A DNA stretch of 59,812 nucleotides, taken from Saccharothrix luteola (GTDB lineage: Bacteria; Actinomycetota; Actinomycetes; Mycobacteriales; Pseudonocardiaceae). Positions 15,357-26,806 of this stretch are shown here, in pieces. Position 1 is the stretch's first letter; every line of letters begins with the position of its first letter. Position numbers and translations under genes: made by a program. Location of the stretch: positions 191,230-251,041 of the forward strand of contig NZ_JAJHUO010000015.1 of NCBI RefSeq assembly GCF_020859565.1, in the 5' to 3' direction. A model generated the notes under the pieces. The model saw nothing but the letters and a program-made list of their open reading frames with translations, was not told where the DNA came from and did no database searches.

Positions 15357-17117
15357 GTGCCCGACTTCAGCATCGGCGAGCGCGACTTCCTGCTCGACGG
15401 CAGGCCGTTCCGCATCCTGTCCGGGGCCCTGCACTACTTCCGCGTGCACCCCGACCAGTGGGCCGACCGCATCGACAAGGCCCGGCGCATGGGTTTGAAC
15501 ACCATCGAGACCTACGTCGCCTGGAACGCGCACGCGCCCGCACCGGACACGTTCGACCTCACCGGCGGGCTCGACCTCGGTCGGTTCCTGCGCCTGGTCG
15601 CCGACGCCGGCATGCACGCGATCGTCCGCCCCGGCCCCTACATCTGCGCCGAGTGGGACAACGGCGGCCTGCCCGCCTGGCTGTTCCGCGACCCCGAGGT
15701 GGGGGTCCGCCGCGCCGAACCCCGTTACCTGGCGGCCGTCAAGTCCTACCTCGACCGCGTCTACGACGTCGTCGCCCCGCTCCAGGTCCAGCACGGCGGC
15801 CCCGTCATCCTCGTGCAGATCGAGAACGAGTACGGCGCGTTCGGCGACGACAAGACCTACCTCAAGACCTTGGCGGAGCACACCCGCGACGCCGGCATCA
15901 CCGTGCCGCTGACCACCATCGACCAGCCGACCGACGAGATGCTGGCGGCGGGCAGCCTGGAGGGCCTGCACCGCACCGCGTCCTTCGGCTCACGGGCGGT
16001 CGAGCGACTGGCCGCGCTGCGCCGCCACCAGCCGACCGGTCCGCTGATGTGCGCCGAGTTCTGGAACGGCTGGTTCGACCACTGGGGCAGCCACCACCAC
16101 ACCACCTCGGCCGCGGACAGCGCCGCCGAACTCGACGCGCTGCTCTCCGCCGGCGCCTCGGTCAACGTCTACATGTTCCACGGCGGCACCAACTTCGGCT
16201 TCACCAGCGGCGCCAACGACAAGGGCCGCTACCAGCCGACCACCACCTCCTACGACTACGACGCGCCGCTGGACGAAGCCGGCAACCCCACCGCCAAGTA
16301 CCACGCGTTCCGCGAGGTCATCGCCCGCCACCACGACGTGCCCGACGAACCGCCGCCCCCCGCGCGACCGACACCGCGGCTCACGGTGGCGTTGACCGAT
16401 CCCGTACCCCTGCTCGACCTGGCCGAGCGGTCGACCGCCTGGCAGCGCCACGACACCGTGCCCGCCCTCGACGACCTGGACGGCGCGCCGCGGCTGGCGC
16501 TGGCGACCACGCGGGTCGACGCCTCGGACCCCGCCGTGCTGTGCTTCGGCGAGGTGCGCGACCACGCCTCGGTGTTCCTGGACGGCCGACCGGTCGGCGC
16601 CCTGCTGCGCGAGCACCACCAACGCGCCCTCGGGCTGCCGCGCGCGGCCGGCGAGTTGGCGGTCCTGGTCGAGGACCACGGGCGGGTCAACTACGGGCCG
16701 CGCATCGGGGAACCCAAGGGGCTCATCGGCGGCGCGACCCTCGACGGCCGTCCCCTGACCGGCTGGAACGTGCTCCCGCTCGCCCTCGACGCGCCGCCGG
16801 CGGCGTGGACGGACGGGGACGAGCGCAGACCCGTGCCCGCAGCGGTGCCGGGTCCGGTGCTCCTGCGCGCCCGGTTCGACCTCGACCGGCCCGCCGACCT
16901 CCACCTGGACACCGGCGGCTGGGGTCGGGGCGTGGTGTGGGTCAACGGCTTCTGCCTCGGCCGGTACTGGTCGCGCGGCCCGCAGCGCACCCTGTACGTG
17001 CCCGAGCCGGTGGTGCGCGCCGAGGGCAACGAGCTGGTCGTCCTCGAACTCGCCGCGCTGACCGATCCCACGGCCCGGTTCGTGCCGGAACCGCTGCTCG
17101 GCCACACCGAGGCGTGA
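15357..17117 (+). CDS. Beta-galactosidase, GH35 family
   Basis: This 586-residue enzyme hydrolyses terminal beta-galactosides. GH35 hallmarks are SGALHYFRVHPDQW, the general acid in QIENEYGAFG (Glu158) and the nucleophile in CAEFWNGWF (Glu234), followed by MFHGGTNFGF. Jelly-roll-like C-terminal modules fill the remainder. No signal peptide is seen, so it probably acts on imported galacto-oligosaccharides. The GTG at 15357 gives a sensible N-terminus but sits 12 nt from GGAAGGAA; an ATC two codons upstream is better spaced. It is the last gene of the importer operon and is followed by a LacI operator and gene. Confidence 0.93.
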   Translation: MPDFSIGERDFLLDGRPFRILSGALHYFRVHPDQWADRIDKARRMGLNTIETYVAWNAHAPAPDTFDLTGGLDLGRFLRLVADAGMHAIVRPGPYICAEWDNGGLPAWLFRDPEVGVRRAEPRYLAAVKSYLDRVYDVVAPLQVQHGGPVILVQIENEYGAFGDDKTYLKTLAEHTRDAGITVPLTTIDQPTDEMLAAGSLEGLHRTASFGSRAVERLAALRRHQPTGPLMCAEFWNGWFDHWGSHHHTTSAADSAAELDALLSAGASVNVYMFHGGTNFGFTSGANDKGRYQPTTTSYDYDAPLDEAGNPTAKYHAFREVIARHHDVPDEPPPPARPTPRLTVALTDPVPLLDLAERSTAWQRHDTVPALDDLDGAPRLALATTRVDASDPAVLCFGEVRDHASVFLDGRPVGALLREHHQRALGLPRAAGELAVLVEDHGRVNYGPRIGEPKGLIGGATLDGRPLTGWNVLPLALDAPPAAWTDGDERRPVPAAVPGPVLLRARFDLDRPADLHLDTGGWGRGVVWVNGFCLGRYWSRGPQRTLYVPEPVVRAEGNELVVLELAALTDPTARFVPEPLLGHTEA

Positions 17118-17120
17118 TCG

Positions 17121-17136
17121 ATGTTTGCGCAAACAA
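17121..17136. promoter_or_regulatory. LacI-type operator before the lacI-family gene
   Basis: ATGTTTGCGCAAACAA matches the 16-bp palindrome at 11900 except for the last base. It lies between the GH35 stop and the regulator start, consistent with autoregulation. Confidence 0.8.
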
Positions 17137-17209
17137 TCCGCGCCGGGCACCGGCTATAGTGGCGACGCGCCACACGGCGTCGACGCTGCCGCCGGAGAGG
17201 AGCCCAGAC

Positions 17210-18259
17210 GTGACAGGGGAATCCGCGTCCGGGCAGCCCGCCGTGCGGCGCGCGCCCGCCCGCCGGGTGTCCATGGCCGACGTCGCCCGGCTGGCCGGTG
17301 TGTCGGCGCAGACGGTGTCGCGGGTGTCCAACGGGCACCCCAGCGTCGTCGGCTCGACGCGCGAGCAGGTGCTGGACGCCATGCGGCGCCTCGGCTACCG
17401 GCCCAACAGCGCGGCCCGCGCTCTCAAGTACGGCGAGTTCCGCACCATCGGCGTCATCCTGTTCACCCTCTCCTCGGTCGGCAACAGCCGCACCCTGGAG
17501 GCCATAGTGGACCACGCCGCGCACGAGGGTTACGCCATCACGTTGATCCCCGTGGCCGTGCCCACCCAGGACGGCGTGCTCGGTGCGTTCACCCGGTTGG
17601 GCGAGCTGGCCGTCGACGCGGTCATCGTGATCATGGAGGTCCACCTCCTCGACGCGGCCACGATGACGCTCCCGCTCGGCATCCCGGCCGTGATCGTCGA
17701 CTCCAACGGCGGGGACCGCTACACCGTCGTCGACACCGACCAGGCCGACGGCACCCGCCAGGCGGTGCGCCACCTGCTCGAACTGGGCCACCGCACCGTG
17801 TGGCACGTCGCCGGCCCCGAGGACTCCTACGCCGCCGAACGCCGGGCCGAGACGTGGCGCGCCACCCTGGCCGAAGCCGGCCTGCCCGTGCCCGCGATGG
17901 CGCGCGGCGACTGGTCGGCCGACTCCGGCTACCGGGCGGGGCTGGCGCTCGCCGACGAGCCCGGCTGCACGGCGGTGTTCGCCGCCAACGACCAGATGGC
18001 GCTCGGCCTGCTGCGCGCGTTCCACGAGAAGGGGAAGGTGGTGCCGCGCGACGTCAGCGTGGTCGGGTTCGACGACATCACCGACGCCACCTCCTTCATC
18101 CCGCCCCTGACCACCGTGCACCAGGACTTCACCGAGGTCGGCCGCCACTGCGTCGAACGCGTCCTGCGCCAGGTGCACCACCGCCGCACCAAGCCCGGCA
18201 CCACGCTGGTCCCGACCCGCCTGGTGGTCCGCTCCAGCACCGCGCCGCCCCCGGCCTGA
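17210..18259 (+). CDS. LacI-family transcriptional regulator
   Basis: This 349-residue repressor has an N-terminal LacI helix-turn-helix (SMADVARLAGVSAQTVSRVSNG, then the hinge YRPNSAARALK) and a sugar-binding periplasmic fold with FAANDQMALGLL and DVSVVGFDDI. The GTG at 17210 has GGAGAGGAG 7 nt upstream. Three near-identical TGTTTGCGCAAACA boxes lie before the GH5 gene, the ABC importer operon and this gene, so it is the probable regulator of all three, released by a galactoside. It is convergent with the exporter operon. Confidence 0.93.
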   Translation: MTGESASGQPAVRRAPARRVSMADVARLAGVSAQTVSRVSNGHPSVVGSTREQVLDAMRRLGYRPNSAARALKYGEFRTIGVILFTLSSVGNSRTLEAIVDHAAHEGYAITLIPVAVPTQDGVLGAFTRLGELAVDAVIVIMEVHLLDAATMTLPLGIPAVIVDSNGGDRYTVVDTDQADGTRQAVRHLLELGHRTVWHVAGPEDSYAAERRAETWRATLAEAGLPVPAMARGDWSADSGYRAGLALADEPGCTAVFAANDQMALGLLRAFHEKGKVVPRDVSVVGFDDITDATSFIPPLTTVHQDFTEVGRHCVERVLRQVHHRRTKPGTTLVPTRLVVRSSTAPPPA

Positions 18260-18268
18260 CCGGACGGC

Positions 18269-19981
18269 TCACGAGACCGGCGTCGGCTCGGACAGGCGCC
18301 AGAACTCGGCGTAGCGGCCACCGAGGCGCAGCAGCTCGTCGTGGGAGCCCTCCTCCACGATCCGGCCGCCGTCCAGGAAGGCGATCCGGTCGGCACGTCG
18401 CACGGTCCGCACCCGGTGCGCCACCATCACCACCGTCCGGCCCGCCATCAGGCGCTCGACGCCGTCGTGGACGGCCGCCTCGTTCACCGGGTCGAGGGCG
18501 GAGGTCACCTCGTCCAGCAGGACGATCGGCGCGTCCTTCAGCAGCGCCCGCGCGATCGAGACGCGCTGGCGCTCTCCGCCCGAGAGCCGCGCGCCGCCCT
18601 CGCCGACGTTCGTCGCCCAACCGCCGGGCAGCCGCTCGACCACCTCGTCCAACCGGGCCGCCGCCGCTGCCTCGCGCACCTCGGCGGCGCTCGCGCCGGG
18701 ACGGCCGAGGCGCACGTTCTCCTCGATCGTGCCGTCGAAGAGGTAGACGTCCTGGAACACGAACGCGATCCGCGCCATCAGCTCCTCGGTGTCGATGGCG
18801 CGCACGTCCACACCTCCCACGCGCACCGCGCCCGTGTCCACGTCGTAGAACCGCGCGAGCAGCTGGAGCACCGTGCTCTTGCCCGCGCCCGACGGGCCGA
18901 CCACGGCGAGCCGCTGCCCCTCCGGCACGGTCAACGACACGTCGTCGACCACCGTGCGGTCGCCGTGCCGGAAGGTGGCGGAGTCCAGTTCCAGCCCGTG
19001 GTGCCGCGGCCGGACCGGCTCACGCGGTTGCGGCAACGGCTCGGCGCGCAGCACCGCGTCGAGCCGCGCCAGCTCGAAACGCGCGCCGCGCAGCTTGCCG
19101 CCGATATCCGACAGCGACAGCAGCGGGTCCGCGCACCGGGCGGCCAGCACCAGGATCGCCACGACCTCGGCCGCGCCGATCTGCCCGCCGAGCGCGAGGT
19201 ACGCGCCCAGGACCAGCAGCACCGTGAACATCGCCTGCACCGCCAGCGTCAGGCCCACCGCGCCGGGCAACGCCGACCGCACGGACCGGCGTGACGCGCG
19301 CTCGACGTCCCGCAGCGAGTCGTCCAGCGACCGGAAGCGCTCGGCGGTCCGGCCCCCGGCCCGCAGCACCGGCTGCGCCTGGAGGTACTCGATGACCCGC
19401 CCGGCGGCCTCGTGGTCGCGTTCGGCGCGCTCGGCGTCGGTGGCGGCGGCCGAGCGTCCCGTCCAGGACTGGACCGCCGCCACGACGGGTGCGGCGGCCA
19501 GCGCGGCCAGCCCCAACCGCCAGTCGAAGCCGAGCATCACGACCACGATCGTCAGCGGGGTCACGGCGGCGGAGACGAACGGCGCCAACAGGTGCGCGAT
19601 CACGCCCATGGCCTGCAACACCCCGGTGCCGGCCAGGACGGACAGCTCCCCGACCCGGCCGCCGTCGTACCAGCCGATGGGCAGGCGGGCCAGGTGGTCG
19701 CCGAGCCGGTGGTACATGCCGCGCAGCAACGTCGTACCGGCGCGGAACCCCGAGAGGTCGCTGCGGTAGCGCAGCACCGCGTAGACCGCGACGGCGGCGC
19801 CGAACGCGATCAGCGGCGGCCAGACGTCTCCGGGCGTGTGCCCGAGCAGTGCCCGCAGCACGGGGACCAGCAGCGCGTAGGACAGGCCTTCGGCTATCGC
19901 GGTGACCGTCATCAGGGTCACGGTGCGGCGCACCGGCCGGGCGTACTCGTTCCCCAGCACCCGCAGCAGCATCCGGATCAT
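18269..19981 (-). CDS. ABC exporter half-transporter (permease-ATPase), subunit B
   Basis: This 570-residue protein has an N-terminal six-helix transmembrane domain and a C-terminal ATPase. The ATPase has Walker A VGPSGAGKST, signature LSGGERQRVSI and Walker B IVLLDEVTSALD. Its ATG overlaps the stop of the upstream exporter gene as ATGA, so the two probably form a heterodimer. Such pairs export lipids, peptides or drugs, or import siderophores in the IrtAB type; sequence alone does not choose. It is the last gene of an operon starting with an esterase. Confidence 0.92.
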   Translation of the reverse strand: MIRMLLRVLGNEYARPVRRTVTLMTVTAIAEGLSYALLVPVLRALLGHTPGDVWPPLIAFGAAVAVYAVLRYRSDLSGFRAGTTLLRGMYHRLGDHLARLPIGWYDGGRVGELSVLAGTGVLQAMGVIAHLLAPFVSAAVTPLTIVVVMLGFDWRLGLAALAAAPVVAAVQSWTGRSAAATDAERAERDHEAAGRVIEYLQAQPVLRAGGRTAERFRSLDDSLRDVERASRRSVRSALPGAVGLTLAVQAMFTVLLVLGAYLALGGQIGAAEVVAILVLAARCADPLLSLSDIGGKLRGARFELARLDAVLRAEPLPQPREPVRPRHHGLELDSATFRHGDRTVVDDVSLTVPEGQRLAVVGPSGAGKSTVLQLLARFYDVDTGAVRVGGVDVRAIDTEELMARIAFVFQDVYLFDGTIEENVRLGRPGASAAEVREAAAAARLDEVVERLPGGWATNVGEGGARLSGGERQRVSIARALLKDAPIVLLDEVTSALDPVNEAAVHDGVERLMAGRTVVMVAHRVRTVRRADRIAFLDGGRIVEEGSHDELLRLGGRYAEFWRLSEPTPVS

Positions 19982-21780
19982 CGGGGTTCGCCTCCTCGTC
20001 GGACGGGGGTCTCGTCGGCCGTCGCCGCTCGGTGCGATTGCCAGAACGCGGCGAACTTCCCGTCGCGCGCCAGCAGTTCGGTGGGTGCGCCGCGTTCCAC
20101 GATCACCCCGTCCTCCAGCACCACGACGGTGTCGGCGTCGGCGATCGTCTCCAGCCGGTGGGCGATCACGAGGGTCGTCCGCTCGCCCGCCGACGACGCC
20201 AGGGCCCGGCGCACCGCCTGTTCGGTCCGCGGGTCGGCCAAGGCGGTCGCCTCGTCCAGCACCAGCACGGGCGCGTCGGCGAGCAGCGCGCGGGCGAGCG
20301 AGATCCGCTGCGCCTCGCCGCCCGACAGCCCGGCGTCCTCGCCGATCACCGACTCGTACCCGCGCGGCAGTTCGAGGATCCGGTCGTGGACGTCCGCCAG
20401 CCGGGCGGCGCGGACCACGTCGTCGCGGTCGGCGCGCGGCACCGCCAGCGCGATGTTGTCCGCGACCGACGCGCGCAGCAGTGACGTGGACTGGAAGACG
20501 AACGAGACCCTCCGGTAGAGCTCGCGGCTGCCGAGGTCGCGCAGGTCGACACCGCCGAGGAGGACCGAGCCGTGCGTCGGGTCGAAGAACCGCGGCAACA
20601 GCTGGACCAGCGTGGACTTCCCGCTGCCCGACGGGCCGACGACCGCGGTGGTCGTGCCCGGTTCGAGCACGAGGTCGATCCCGCGCAACACCTCGTGACC
20701 CGGCTCGTAGCCGAACCGGACGTCACGCAGCTCCACCCGGTGCCCGCGCGGCGCGACCGGGTGCGCGGGCTCCGGCAGCGACCGCACCGCCAGCACGTCC
20801 CGGATCCGGTCGAGCGCGCGTCGTGCGGCCTGGAGGTCGTCGAAGCCGTGGCCGAGGGCCGCCACCGGAGCCGTCAGGCCGAGCCCGAGCAGCACGAACG
20901 GCAGCAGGTCGGCCGGCGCCAGGCCGCCGGAGGTGATCAGGGCCGCGCCGCCGACCAGCACGACCAGCAGCACGAACGGCGGCGACAGCGCCAGCTGCAT
21001 CCCGGCGGCGATCCCGGCCATGCCGTGCACCCATCGGTTGAACGCGCCGACGAAGTCGTCCACCGCCGTGCGGAACCGGCGATGGGCGCGCTCGCCCCCG
21101 CCGAACGCCTTCACCACCGAGATGCCCCGCACGAACTCGACCACCGAGCTCGCGATCCGACCCATGGCGCCGTCGAACTCCTCCTGCTCGCGCAGCCGGG
21201 CCGGCGTCATCATCAGCGGGACCAGCGCCACCGCCAGCGCCACCGGTACGACCGTGATCAGCGTGAGCCGCCAGTCGACGGTGACCAGGTAGGCCAACGA
21301 CACCAGCGGCACCACGAACGCGGCGACGAGCTCGCCGGGGGCGTGGGCGATGACCGGGTGCACCGCGCTCACGTCCTCCCCCACGACCTTCGCCAGCTCG
21401 CCGGTCCGGCGGCCGGAGAGCCAGCCGATCGGCGCACGCCCCAGCCGTGCGGCCAGCGCCCGTCGGAACGACAGCTGCACCCGGCCGTCGAGGAGGTGCC
21501 CCACCGCCGCCGACGCGGACGTGAACAGCAGCCGGACCACCAGGCCGACCGCGCCCGCGACCACGACGAACCACACGTGGCCGTGGTCGACCGGACCGGG
21601 CGACAGCAGCGCACGGCCCAGTTCGACCACCGCCAGCAACGGCGCCAGCCCCGCGACCGCGCCGACCACCTGGAGCACGACGACGACGGCGAAGGTCCAC
21701 TGGTGAGGGCGCAGCAGCGCGGCCAGGCCCGGTCCCGCCGGGTCGACTTCGGGCGGCGCGATCGCCTCCGTGACGGTCAT
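19978..21780 (-). CDS. ABC exporter half-transporter (permease-ATPase), subunit A
   Basis: This 600-residue partner of the downstream exporter has a transmembrane domain to about residue 330, then an ATPase with Walker A VGPSGSGKST, signature LSGGEAQRISLARALL and Walker B VLVLDEATALAD. The ATG at 21780 overlaps the esterase stop as ATGA. The long same-phase frame further upstream is the antisense shadow of the esterase. In subunit B the residue after the Walker B Glu is Val rather than Ala, a small asymmetry. Confidence 0.92.
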   Translation of the reverse strand: MTVTEAIAPPEVDPAGPGLAALLRPHQWTFAVVVVLQVVGAVAGLAPLLAVVELGRALLSPGPVDHGHVWFVVVAGAVGLVVRLLFTSASAAVGHLLDGRVQLSFRRALAARLGRAPIGWLSGRRTGELAKVVGEDVSAVHPVIAHAPGELVAAFVVPLVSLAYLVTVDWRLTLITVVPVALAVALVPLMMTPARLREQEEFDGAMGRIASSVVEFVRGISVVKAFGGGERAHRRFRTAVDDFVGAFNRWVHGMAGIAAGMQLALSPPFVLLVVLVGGAALITSGGLAPADLLPFVLLGLGLTAPVAALGHGFDDLQAARRALDRIRDVLAVRSLPEPAHPVAPRGHRVELRDVRFGYEPGHEVLRGIDLVLEPGTTTAVVGPSGSGKSTLVQLLPRFFDPTHGSVLLGGVDLRDLGSRELYRRVSFVFQSTSLLRASVADNIALAVPRADRDDVVRAARLADVHDRILELPRGYESVIGEDAGLSGGEAQRISLARALLADAPVLVLDEATALADPRTEQAVRRALASSAGERTTLVIAHRLETIADADTVVVLEDGVIVERGAPTELLARDGKFAAFWQSHRAATADETPVRRGGEPR

Positions 21781-22784
21781 CGTTCTCCCACCTTCGTCGA
21801 TCTCGCCGCGAGGCGGTCCCGGAGGAACCCGGCGACCTCCGCCCGCGCGGCCTTCGCCTGCCGCACCACGCCCGGCATGCTGAGGAACCCGTGCGTCGCC
21901 CCGGGGTGTTCGGTGAGCCGCGCGGGCGTCCCCGCCTCGCGCAGCCGTTCGGCGTAACGGCGGCCGTGATCGGCCAGCGGGTCGACGGTCGGCACCACCA
22001 CGAGCGCCGGGGCCAGCCCGCTCAGGTCGTCCGCGCGCAGCGGCGACAGCGCACGGGCATCCGTGCCCGGCGGAACGGCCAACCGCCGGTACAGCAGCAA
22101 GTGCGCCATGGTCAGGGTCGGGCTGTTCGCGTGCCGGGTCATCGACGTGTGGTCGAACGCCGCCTCGGTCAGGTCGAGCGCGGGGTTGACCAACACCTGC
22201 GCCCGCAGCGGCAGCCCGGACTCCCTGGCCCGGATCGCGGCCAGCGCGGCGATCACCCCGCCGTTGCTCTCGCCGAAGACCGCGGTCCGCGCCGGGTCGA
22301 TCCCCCAGTCCCCGGCGTACCGCACCACGTGCCGCAGCACGTCCCAACCGTCGTCGACGGCCGCCGGCAGCGGGGTCCCCGGAGCGAGGAGCCGGTGCTC
22401 GACCGAGACGACGACCGCGGGCAGCCGTGCGGCGAGGTGGCTGTTCACCCAGTCGCTCTGCGCCGCCGTGCCGACGAACCCGCCGCCGTGCACGTGGAGC
22501 ACGAGCGGCAGGTCGACGTCCCCGCCGCGGTCCGGCGACGGCCGGTACACCCGGACCCGGACCTCGCGGTCGGCCAACGCCACCTCCCGCCACCTGATCC
22601 CGGCGCCGCGATCCGGCAGCCCGGTGACCACCCGGACCAGGCGGGACGCCCGCCTGCGGTTCTCCGCGTCGCGGTAGGCGATCAACTCCTCCGTCGTCAT
22701 CGCCGACCAGTCCGGCTCCTTCCTCAGGGCGTGCAGCAGCCGGATCCCCACCGACGGGCGTTCGACGCCGATGACGTCGTCCAT
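21777..22784 (-). CDS. Alpha/beta hydrolase (HSL-type esterase)
   Basis: This 335-residue hydrolase of the hormone-sensitive-lipase group has the oxyanion motif HGGGF (99-103), the nucleophile elbow GESNGG with Ser173, and the C-terminal His in GATHGF; an Asp near VDPLADH probably completes the triad. GAGGAGGAGA precedes the ATG. It begins an operon with two ABC exporter genes, overlapping by 4 nt, and diverges from a TetR gene. It may process or detoxify the exported compound. Confidence 0.9.
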   Translation of the reverse strand: MDDVIGVERPSVGIRLLHALRKEPDWSAMTTEELIAYRDAENRRRASRLVRVVTGLPDRGAGIRWREVALADREVRVRVYRPSPDRGGDVDLPLVLHVHGGGFVGTAAQSDWVNSHLAARLPAVVVSVEHRLLAPGTPLPAAVDDGWDVLRHVVRYAGDWGIDPARTAVFGESNGGVIAALAAIRARESGLPLRAQVLVNPALDLTEAAFDHTSMTRHANSPTLTMAHLLLYRRLAVPPGTDARALSPLRADDLSGLAPALVVVPTVDPLADHGRRYAERLREAGTPARLTEHPGATHGFLSMPGVVRQAKAARAEVAGFLRDRLAARSTKVGER

Positions 22785-22810
22785 GTCTCCTCCTCGACCA
22801 CCGTAGTTTC

Positions 22811-22840
22811 GCTACCGATGGTATCGATACCGATCGTAGC
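22811..22840. promoter_or_regulatory. TetR-type operator between esterase operon and tetR
   Basis: A perfect GGTATCGATACC core (22820-22831) is flanked by GCTAC (22811-22815) and GTAGC (22836-22840), giving an interrupted 30-bp palindrome in the middle of the 77-bp divergent region. This is the likely binding site of the adjacent TetR protein. Confidence 0.75.
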
Positions 22841-22861
22841 GCAATTGGTTATCGTGGGGTC

Positions 22862-23434
22862 ATGACCCGAGCGACCCCGTCCGGCAGGCCGCCCGGCCGC
22901 CCGCGCGCCGGCATCGACGCGGTGGTCTTCGCCGCGACGCTGGGCACCATCCACGAGCTCGGCTACGCGGGCGCGACGATGGACCGCATCGCGGCGGCGG
23001 CGGGGGTCGCGAAGACGACGCTCTACCGGCGGTGGGAGTCGAAGGGCGCGCTGATCGTGGACTGCATCCTCGACGCGTTCGGCCCGCTGCGGCCGGAGAG
23101 CGCCGACCGGGTCGAGATCCTGACCTCGGCCATCCGGTTGGCCGCGGCGAAGATCGGCGAGCCGGGGCTCGCCGCGGCGTTCGCGGGCGTGTTCGTGGAC
23201 GCCATCGGCGACCCGGCCCTGCGCGAAGTCCTGTCGACGCGGTTGCAGGCCCCGTACCTCGCCGTGCTCCAGGACGCGCTGGGCGAGCCGGAGGACCGGG
23301 TCCTGCTCTTCATCGACGTCGTCGTCGGGACCCTGCTGCACCGGATGGGCATGACCGGCGTGCCGATGGTCGACGCCGACGTCGACGCGCTGATCGCGAT
23401 GATCCTGCGCGACTTCGCCGACTCCGAGCGGTGA
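22862..23434 (+). CDS. TetR-family transcriptional regulator
   Basis: This 190-residue regulator has an N-terminal TetR helix-turn-helix (MDRIAAAAGVAKTTLYRRWESKGAL) and a helical ligand-binding C-terminal domain (LLFIDVVVGTLLHRMG). It diverges from the esterase/ABC exporter operon with an operator-like palindrome between them, so it probably represses that operon until a ligand, perhaps the exported compound, binds. Confidence 0.92.
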   Translation: MTRATPSGRPPGRPRAGIDAVVFAATLGTIHELGYAGATMDRIAAAAGVAKTTLYRRWESKGALIVDCILDAFGPLRPESADRVEILTSAIRLAAAKIGEPGLAAAFAGVFVDAIGDPALREVLSTRLQAPYLAVLQDALGEPEDRVLLFIDVVVGTLLHRMGMTGVPMVDADVDALIAMILRDFADSER

Positions 23435-23537
23435 TCACGCCGGCCACGACCGCGCCGCCGGTGTTCACAACTCGTTGTTCAGCCCGCTCCGGGCGAACCT
23501 GAACACCCTCCGCACCGCTTCACTCGGGACCGATGAC

Positions 23538-23575
23538 GGAGCCCGTGCCGCGTCCACGTCCGCGGCACGGGCTCC
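23538..23575 (+). terminator. Strong hairpin between tetR and the protease gene
   Basis: GGAGCCCGTGCCGCG (23538-23552) pairs perfectly with CGCGGCACGGGCTCC (23561-23575) across an 8-nt loop and is followed by a C-run. It probably ends tetR transcription. It is only about 14 nt before the protease ribosome-binding site, so if the protease promoter lies upstream the stem would be in its 5' leader. Confidence 0.75.
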
Positions 23576-23598
23576 CCCCCTACGGACAGGGAGGTCCC

Positions 23599-26757
<3,159 letters not shown>

Positions 26758-26769
26758 CGGTCCGGGGCA

Positions 26770-26805
26770 GGCGCCGGGCGGGTGTCCGCCCTCCCGCCCG
26801 GCGCC
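26770..26805. terminator. Bidirectional terminator hairpin
   Basis: GGCGCCGGGCGGG (26770-26782) pairs with CCCGCCCGGCGCC (26793-26805) across a 10-nt loop, between the convergent protease and nSTAND stops. Confidence 0.8.
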
Positions 26806-26806
26806 G

